Positions 58,701 through 64,000 of a stretch of DNA of 64,000 nucleotides are shown in pieces. Position numbers and translations under genes: made by a program. Within the stretch, counting starts at the first letter, position 1, and every line of letters begins with the position of its first letter. The stretch is from Pycnopodia helianthoides (lineage: Eukaryota; Echinodermata; Asteroidea; Forcipulatida; Asteriidae). The notes beneath the pieces were generated by a model. It had not been told where the DNA came from, ran no database searches, and worked only from the letters and a program-made list of their open reading frames with translations. The stretch is from positions 16,336,332 to 16,400,331 of the forward strand of contig CM063257.1 in the NCBI GenBank assembly GCA_032158295.1, given 5' to 3'.

Positions 58701-58827
58701 TAGATGACCGTGCAGACTTTGTTGACGTTTCCCTAGAAAATGGAATTTCCCTAAGCGGGCCCGCCGTGCCGCCAGGTTGATCCCTAATACCGCCTCCTGC
58801 ACCGTGAGTCTTTTCAGCTTCCGCCAT
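48436..58827 (-). CDS. SAM-like + TRADD-N-like + LRR protein (NLR-like, no NACHT), about 994 aa
   Basis: Hand-spliced on the minus strand, all junctions phase 1: exon 1 58827-58611 (ATG at 58827); exon 2 56475-56041; exon 3 55024-54635; short exons 52188-52123, 51855-51790, 51265-51200 and 50748-50683; last exon 50114-48436. Residues 1-72: low-complexity head with VMIGD at 52-56. Residues about 94-160: SAM-like fold (VWTRDDVRTWI ... NEENLPTKCGF). Residues 199-209: DCIVIIGGNPL, RHIM-like at best. Residues 218-347: resembles the TRADD N-terminal domain (GSIRFIVRFHSQESLE, CLSGELAEKL, EELIIHLTIED). Residues 348-435: four 22-residue repeats. Residues 436-994: RI/NLR-type leucine-rich repeats of about 28 residues (LDLSKCNVQ, ELDLSSNKLGGS). 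Known families with these parts are innate-immune adaptors and receptors. No NACHT or death domain is visible, so ligand and function are inference. The start is chosen as the first ATG of an exon whose donor and phase fit; upstream non-coding exons may exist. Confidence 0.8.
50683..52720 (-). repeat. Tandem array of duplicated 66-nt exons (4 intact + 1 decayed)
   Basis: Copies on the minus strand at 52720-52664 (57 nt, decayed), 52188-52123, 51855-51790, 51265-51200 and 50748-50683. The four intact ones are exactly 66 nt, phase 1-1, each preceded by an AG (TACGTAG in three copies) and followed by GTAAGG. They encode variants of EPKTQ-TVTEVPMGSAKSPFTK. The most 5' copy lost 9 nt and its donor reads GA instead of GT. 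The repeated unit (333-590 bp) also contains intron sequence (CTGTTGCGTCTATTGCTG) and one arm of a TACACTCTAAAAA inverted-repeat element. Intact copies can be added or skipped without changing frame. Confidence 0.85.
52852..54182. mobile_element. TACACTCTAAAAA TIR element with nested insertions
   Basis: Left TACACTCTAAAAACTCCAGG and right CCCGGAGTTTTTAGAGTGTA are inverted. Inside is a family F element (53025-54110), itself split at about 53210-53912 by sequence with three tandem units of about 100 bp (each with a C run, ACAAAAACATCCT and AACGCC). It lies in the intron upstream of the duplicated exons of the NLR-like gene. Confidence 0.78.
54635..55024 (-). CDS. TRADD-N-like exon of the NLR-like gene
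   Basis: A 390-nt phase 1-1 exon between CAATTACAG and GTGAGTAAA. It starts with about 60 residues of predicted helix (RQRVIYQTIYSLMKRAVQ, INKIVELIEKV), followed by alternating strands and helices: GSIRFIVRF, SLEKSRERCLSGELAEKL, EELIIHLTIEDTDYIKAL. The strand then 'sGeL..kL' helix then strand order is that of the TRADD N-terminal domain and of similar domains in invertebrate immune receptors. The assignment rests on pattern memory, not alignment. Confidence 0.7.
55245..55475 (-). mobile_element. 5'-truncated SINE, same body as 56571-56920
   Basis: On minus it shares ACGGACTGTGAAGGGGG, GTAGGTGGCAACGTGCC and GAGTTAGGCGGTATCTC with the other copy, but it lacks the tRNA-like head. It lies in the intron between exons 2 and 3 of the NLR-like gene, opposite in direction to the first copy. 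Confidence 0.78.
55642..56025 (+). mobile_element. Family A TTAA element in an NLR-like gene intron
   Basis: The clearest copy: TTAAAGGAACATTACAGAATTGG and CCAATTCTGTGATGTTCCTTTAA, TTAA duplicated. It ends 16 bp before the 3' edge of exon 2 (56041, minus), so it lies right behind that exon's splice donor. Confidence 0.88.
56041..56475 (-). CDS. SAM-like exon of the NLR-like gene
   Basis: A 435-nt phase 1-1 exon with ATTTTAG before 56475 and GTAAGATAA after 56041. The first half reads as a sterile-alpha-motif-like domain with Trp at the start of helix 1, DDVRTWI, and the acidic/aromatic run YNEENLPTKCGF before the last helix. The second half holds a beta-prone stretch (LQLTVMYNITLTNAND, then CIVIIGGNPL). 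A shadow frame on the opposite strand exists but has no splice support. Confidence 0.7.
56571..56920 (+). mobile_element. tRNA-derived SINE in an intron of the NLR-like gene
   Basis: Head CTCGTGGCCGAGTGGTCTAG, B box GGGTTCGAATCCCGGTC and GTGCCCTTGAGCAAGGCAC, then a body (ACGGACTGTGAAGGGGG, GTGAGTTAGGCGATATCTC). The body matches the reversed copy at 55245-55475. It is preceded by a (CCACGA)n/(CCACAA)n run at about 56,510-56,565. Confidence 0.8.
57722..57990 (+). mobile_element. Diverged tRNA-derived SINE in intron 1 of the NLR-like gene
   Basis: Head GGCGTGGCTGAGCAGAATAG, B box GTGGGTTCGAATCCCGGTG, then GACACTTGTGTCCTTGAGTG. The variable loop is longer than in the other copies. The end is not sharp. 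Confidence 0.7.
58256..58515. mobile_element. Foldback MITE in intron 1 of the NLR-like gene
   Basis: Ends GTACGGAGCCCCTAAGGGG and CCCTTTAGGGGCTCCGTAC are inverted over about 25 bp. The interior has several TTTCGTTCCCTCGAA motifs in both directions. No protein. Confidence 0.85.
58611..58827 (-). CDS. First coding exon of the NLR-like gene
   Basis: ATG at 58827 (CCGCC at the 3' side on the + strand) opens MAEAEKTHGAGGG..., and the exon ends in GCCG followed by GTGAGTAAA. It is phase 1 at its end, matching exon 2. The 72 residues are Gly/Ser/Arg-rich and then turn beta-prone (TTNVMIGDSKRSIVVVQ). Just inside intron 1 lies a perfect foldback element (58256-58515). Confidence 0.65.
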
Positions 58828-59329
58828 TATTCGATGATGCAGTGTTTTTGCTGGAAAGTACGGCAGTTCCGAATATTGAGGGTCTTTTGAGGATCTATGT
58901 TCAACTGTTAATCAAGTTATTCGCACATAAAGCTGTTCACAGGTTGTTCAGACTATAACGGAATAAGAACATGTGTGTCACAAGAAACCGCTGATCGAAA
59001 GGTTCAACCGTGGAGGTGAGGTGGTTTATCCCAACACAGCAGCACAATGTACAACCATGGAGGTGGTACAAAGTACTGTTTAAATGCTCAGTGATAAACG
59101 CTGTACGAATCCACACATTCTACTGAATATCAAATTTCTCAGTTGGTGATAAAAGCTGTACGAATCCACACTATGTTAATGGCCATTGACATACAAATAA
59201 AAGTCTACACCGCACGCACGTGCACCACATACAAAGTTCAGCCACAGAAGTAAATATAGACGAATAGTAAACTTGCGGCAGGTACAACCATGTATTAAAT
59301 CTCTTTTGTGGGAGAGTTGGCGCTGGAAA

Positions 59330-59590
59330 GAGCCAGTGTGGTCTTGACGTTTCGCGCGCATCGATCTCGATTGCCTCCCTGACTCTGCGTTGGTGCCAGA
59401 ACTTGACCGGCGTGATGAGCTTGGCTTGCTTCCAGTTGATGAGATGGCTGAATTGTCCAGGTGTCCCAGTCTGCCGTATGCTTGGTGTTCTTGTACATAT
59501 GTTGCGGCCGGTCTCCCCCCGATGTATACTTTTCCCCATTCGCAGGGAATGCGGTAACCAGAGTTCAAACCACATAGTTCAAGTATGAGG
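59330..59590 (-). mobile_element. Penelope-like element remnant (GIY-YIG endonuclease)
   Basis: Two minus frames share the remains of a GIY-YIG domain: YRIPCEWGKVYIG then EHQAYGRLGHLDNSAI in one, and GKSIHRGETGR, KFWHQRRVREAIEI in the other. This order (cysteine-type 'IPCxCGKVYIGETGR', 'EHxxxxRLG', 'RRxREAIEI') is that of Penelope-like retroelements. The domain is frameshifted and partial, so it is a fossil. It lies upstream of the NLR-like gene. Confidence 0.7.
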
Positions 59591-59599
59591 TGAATGACA

Positions 59600-61425
59600 T
59601 TTCTATAGATTGTCCACGTTAAACAGCACATTATACCACAAGTGGCGTCATGTGGAGCACGCTTCATATCATAATACCACAGAGTACAGGTCCTTTCTCT
59701 GTGATTATTCGGCAAACAACGCCACATTCCTTCTATTAACTGAGGTCCCGGACCTGGACAGGCCCTTTTCTCTATTATAAAGCCGGCGTGCGATAAACTT
59801 CTCGCAACCCTTTTTGCTCCGCACTGATCATGCACCATTAACCACCTGGCTGATTCCCATCTATACAATCCCGACGTGTCAGACCGCGTCTAGCTAACGA
59901 GAACAAACTACCATGTATAATAATAGGTGATGCAGAAGTCATGTGCTGACGTGATGTCATGTTTCAAAATCACTGCTGAGCCCCAAAGCGAAACTAATCC
60001 CAAAGTGAAACCAAAAACGCCACCCCCCCCCCCTCAACAGCCAACTCGTGTACATTCAGCATGCAGCATTGGCTATACCCATATCTCAATATATGGATAC
60101 AGTACATTACAACTTTCATGGAATATCGAGTAATTTAAACTGAACATCCCCTCGAGTCTGTCTCGCTTAGTCATTGAAGAGTTGTTTTCTAATGGACGAT
60201 CAGAGACTAAATTAAAGTTGAAAGAAGAAGAAACTGTTTGTGAATAATTAGCATTTAGCATTGCTTGATATGGGGGACCTCGTGGACGCACCCAGCCCAA
60301 CCCAGCACAAGAAAGTAGCCCTTACCAAAAATGTTGCCAATCGACTTAAATAAAACGTAGCCCAAAATTTGTCCCGAGCACAATTTCAAATAGTTGGAGC
60401 TACAGGTATCGTGCTATACTTAAGAGCCGCAGAATAACTCCTTAATTTTTGTTGATAATTTTATTTAACTAATTGTTAATTCTGGTTGTGATGCCCAGGA
60501 TTACAAGAAAAGCGAGTAATCACTTTACTTAGCCTGAGAACCGCAAGGAAGAAAGTTTCAGTTTTATATGTGGGAGGAAAACCCCAGAGAAATGTTCCAG
60601 GGAAAACCCATGCAATCAGTCATGGAATGAAAACCCGATCCACGTATTACCCGGGTGTTTGTGTGTGTGTGTGTGTGAGTTTGTAGTGACATTCAAACCG
60701 TGGACTTACAACAAAAGGGACAATAGGTCCACGTTGTTGCTATCCACAAAAGGAAAAACCCAAATGGGGGGGGTGTCCTAGAGGTGGAAGATGCCAACCA
60801 GTCACTACATGAAAATGTGTGTCCTGAAAAATGGAGTGAAAATCCACTTTTCTACTCAAGTTTGTAAATCCCCCCTTTTCACCTTGTTTTCATGGTGTTC
60901 GTTTGCCAGAGCCTGAGTGTTTCATGTTGATTTTACTGCTGAAAATGATATTCATCAATTGAAGAGTTCCAGGCTTGGATGGAGAGCATTCCCTGAAATC
61001 ATGGTGAAATTCACAGATGTCAGTAAATGGTTAGGAGACTCTTTAAACGTGGTGAAAGAGAAATAGTTCCTTAAATTTCAGCCAAATCCAGCACGTCACT
61101 GAGATTTCACCGCGGTTTCACAGCAAAGATTTTCATAGTGCGACCGTCCAAATTACTAAATATTTTCTGATCAGAGCGTGCATGCTACGAAGAACTTTGT
61201 TTTTGCATCCAGCCCAAACTTGTACGTAAATTGAGACCCAACCGTTGACCTCAATGTAGCCCAATGAAGAGCCGAGCTACATTTATAATTGGCAGGAGCT
61301 TCATCAAGATATTGAGCTAAATTTAAGGGCGGCAAACTAACTCCTTTCATGCTGATAGAGTCCAGAGTGCATCAGTTGCATCTGGTCAGAGATGTTTGTC
61401 TTTACTATAATTGGTAAACCTGCGG
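59600..61425. other. Intergenic, no gene seen
   Basis: It contains a (GT)n run (60658-60677), a C run (60025-60033), a family F element (60815-61143) and a 75-codon minus frame (60073-60300) with no match. The long minus frame reaching 59868 is only meaningful in its Penelope-like part. Confidence 0.45.
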
Positions 61426-61429
61426 GTAT

Positions 61430-62090
61430 AATCATGTGTAAAAAACCTCTTTTGGAGGGGTGTTGGCTCTGAAAAGAGCCGGTGTACTTCTCATTTTTTC
61501 CAAACCATGCAAAGTTTCAAACGCCACTTTTAATGGTAATGGTTTTTCCAGTTCAGCACCAATGTTATGGAACAACCTCCATGTAGACATAAAAACTTCT
61601 CTAAGGTGATCATTTTCAGGAAGAGACTCAGAACTTATTTGTTCTTTAAAGCACAACATTGTTAATTGTCATGCGACCCAATATGAACTTGAGATAACAA
61701 ACCTGTGAAGGTTTCAGCTCATTCGGTCATCGGAGTCGACGAGAAAATAGTGAAAAGGCCCATTTCAATGTTTTCACTGTTGTCAGATAACGGATTTTGG
61801 ACACGCGAGATCAAAAATAGTTGTTTTACTCATTTCCTAAAAACGATAGCGTTTCAAGCAAAACTATTTCAAGGGAATTTTTCCACCATAACCATCTCTT
61901 TACAATGTAAGTTATTTGCAAATCTGTGGATATTTATATTTTAAATTTTACCAATGTTGTACAAACCCTTTAAGGATTTTGGGGGTGTCATTTATGAATT
62001 ATGTATTGTGTGTTTCTTTGTCAAAGCGCAGTTGAGCATACTTTTGTTAATGGATAACGGCGCTATATAACTTGTTTTGAATAATTGAAT
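61430..62090 (+). mobile_element. Degenerate LINE 3' end, interrupted by a dispersed repeat
   Basis: On plus, 61,530-61,660 gives GNGFSSSAPMLWNNLHVDI and, after a frameshift, FRKRLRTYLFFKAQH, the classic end of a CR1/L2-type ORF. The tail (GTCAAAGCGCAGTTGAGC, GGCGCTATATAACTTG) is found at 62,020-62,075, after a family-B repeat inserted at about 61,690-61,975. The 61,425-61,500 segment resembles sequences at 48,115-48,180 and 59,280-59,350. Confidence 0.55.
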
Positions 62091-63027
62091 GAAATCGAAC
62101 ACTGATATGAAAATATACAAATATTCCACAAATAGTAATTATTATTAGTGTGCAAAATGAAGTTTATTTTAGCTAACCAGTGGTTTTGACAACCAAATAA
62201 TCCATTCGTAAAATTCTGAATACTTGAACATTTCACTTTCGCCTGGGATACATTGGACAAGTTTAAACCATGCTGATTTGTGTCATTCTTTATGTTATGG
62301 CTTCAGTAATATTGTTTTTGTCAACTACCAACCATTGATTTTGAAAATATTTTTTAGAGAACATTTTTTAAAACATTTTCTTTAAAGAATGACAGAAATA
62401 GAACAGCTACTTCGAAGTAACCCCGAATTTGCTGTTACTGTTGTAAAGTATAATCGTTTTTAAAAACAATATAGTATAAATGGGGTATAGTCTTTAAAAT
62501 CAAATCGAATCCTGTTAAAGTTGAATCACAAGAACCTCGCCACACACTCGGTTCTGACGTAAAATATTAGGTGCAATGTCGGGTATTAAGCACCCTTGAT
62601 TGGTGACGTTCGTTTTGTTACCGTTGTCGCTGGTATCGCAACACGAATTACTGGAGAAGAGACAATCCTCAGTATCACACAAACAACTGGCTCTAAATAA
62701 ACGACCGTTTCGATCCAGATTCGTAGACTTGCTCCTCCGAGCCAGTCGATGTTGCGCCCTCTAACGGTGACTTATACAAAAACAGCGTCGCCAATCAAGA
62801 GCAACATTGTGCTAGTTCGTAATCCGAATTTGATTGGTACGTGGCTAAATCAGTTTTAAAATATGGCACCAGTGTTGTAGTCGAGTCCGAGACCGAAACG
62901 AAGACAAGGAGGTCTGAAAGGATGACCCTAGAAACTGGACTAGACACTAGTCTTGAGACGGATACGGATCTCGAGACCTACAACTCTGGTTAGTGACTAT
63001 AGTCAAGTTGTCCGGAAAGTGGGATTC

Positions 63028-63196
63028 TCACACGAAGAACCAGACTTCGTTGTGTCTGTTGAATATGGTGAACGGACTGTCGTAATCGGCTGTGTAGAAG
63101 AAACTCTTGTCATATGTCTGCGTTGAGTTTAAGGCCCCAGCTAATGCCTCGGCCTCCGCCAGAAACTTGTCTTGGTTCGAGAAACCAGGATATGAC
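63028..63196 (-). CDS. Last exon of a SOUL/heme-binding family protein (partial)
   Basis: The acceptor (GTTTAG before 63196) opens a frame of 55 complete codons ending TGA at 63028-63030. The peptide (SYPGFSNQDKFLAEAEALA ... then YDSPFTIFNRHNEVWFF) matches the C-terminal end of SOUL/HEBP proteins, whose hallmark is a Y-x-x-PF-x-xx-NR-x-NEVW motif. An Arg codon completed across the junction would give the usual VRS start. These proteins bind heme or porphyrin and are cytosolic or secreted. The remaining exons must lie beyond the right edge or were not recognised in 63,200-64,000. Confidence 0.75.
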
Positions 63197-63284
63197 CTAA
63201 ACATACCAAAAGAGAAAACAACAAACATTGTATTAACTCATGTTGACAGGTGTGTCACTCAGTTACAGAAACGTATTCTCTCCA

Positions 63285-63390
63285 AGTACACTCTGAAAAC
63301 TTCCGGTCAGAATTGACCAGGCTTCCGGGTCCCAGGGAGCCTGACACAATGTATGACGCAGGCCGACCTGGGATCGTTTAGAGTGATCGC
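63285..63390. repeat. TACACTCTAAAAA-type arm beside the SOUL exon
   Basis: GTACACTCTGAAAACTTCCGG then GGGTCCCAGGGAGCCTGAC. It lies about 90 bp upstream of the SOUL exon on that gene's strand, in its last intron. Confidence 0.65.
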
Positions 63391-63399
63391 TCTCAACAA

Positions 63400-64000
63400 T
63401 AAGAGAAGTTAAAAGGGGGACTGCCGTCATGATCACAAAAGGCCTGTGGCTGTACATGAAATGTTAAATTGTAATGATGTCTAGAGTATGTTGTGTTAAC
63501 GTAAACTTATGCAATTGCTATCAATAGAGAAAAAAAAAGCACTTGAAAAGTAAAACATTGAAGTTATCTTTGATATATTTTTGTAAAATAGAAAGTTATC
63601 GTAAGAAGCACACATTGCCATCGAGAAATTAGACAAACCAATTGTAGTGATACCTCATTTTGCAGTGTTTTCCCTTATAAGTGGGTCTTACTCGTACTAG
63701 TAACTGAATATCCAAGTACTTGGTACACGGGCGTTGGACTCGGAACCGAGACCAGCGGCGGCCCCAGTTTGCCCCCCCCCCCCAGTTTTTCCCCGATGGC
63801 GGAAATTGAGTTTAATCCCAAACGATTGCACCCAATTTGTTACAATGTTGTTTGCGCTGTAAATAAAAAACTCAATTTCATCCATCATAATTAGCTGGCA
63901 CCATCAAAAAAGCCCAATACACTTTCCATCTCCGGCAATGTTAATAAAATGTGGATTTATTTATCTGTACAAGCTTGGAAACTTGCTATAAATAGAAATG
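63400..64000. other. Right edge, presumably SOUL gene intron
   Basis: No exon with SOUL-like sequence was recognised. There is a C run (63767-63782) and AT-rich sequence. The 63-codon minus frame at 63697-63888 has no match. Confidence 0.4.

Noticed and set aside
59176..59868. A 230-codon host gene on the minus strand
   Set aside because: Its only recognisable part is a frameshifted Penelope-like GIY-YIG fragment; the rest has no splice or domain support.

Overview
The window is eukaryotic, repeat-rich and AT-rich, with split genes that have GT-AG introns, tRNA-derived SINEs, LINE remnants, TTAA-flanked inverted-repeat elements and minisatellites. The gene set (PLAC8/cornifelin-like pair, SAM-like + TRADD-N-like + leucine-rich-repeat gene, SOUL heme-binding gene) and the look of the dispersed repeats suggest a marine deuterostome invertebrate, most likely an echinoderm and perhaps a sea star. 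The taxon is an inference from memory of repeat and gene style and was not searched.

Layout. 1-11,980: no gene found; several dispersed inverted-repeat elements, nested insertions and a minisatellite (6,575-7,290). 11,983-15,913 (+): PLAC8-like gene 1, four coding exons, with a CAA/CAG-rich array and several small elements in its introns. 16,000-20,170: mobile-element debris. 20,170-26,098 (+): PLAC8-like gene 2, with the same exon sizes and phases as gene 1 except for the first coding exon. 26,100-28,760: short tandem repeats and a complete SINE. 28,989-29,131 (+): a possible first coding exon of an unknown gene. 31,060-45,490: one compound satellite locus (about 110-bp repeats, then an 88-bp array, then about 110-bp repeats again), split by two insertions of about 3.3 kb and 5.8 kb. 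45,700-48,000 (-): an L2/CR1-like LINE nested in a second LINE. 48,436-58,827 (-): a multi-exon immune-receptor-like gene. 59,280-62,090: Penelope-like and LINE remnants. 63,028-63,196 (-): the last exon of a SOUL/heme-binding gene that continues past the right edge.

The most interesting locus is the minus-strand gene at 48,436-58,827. I can splice it by hand with every junction in phase 1: a short N-terminal exon, a SAM-like exon, a TRADD-N-like exon, a run of tandemly duplicated 66-nt exons (four intact, one decayed, each adding 22 residues), and one long exon of RI-type leucine-rich repeats. It looks like an NLR-type architecture with no NACHT domain in this model and a variable-length repeat linker in its place. 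Two short motifs (VMIGD, IVIIGGNPL) resemble the core of RHIM/amyloid signalling motifs; that reading is speculative.
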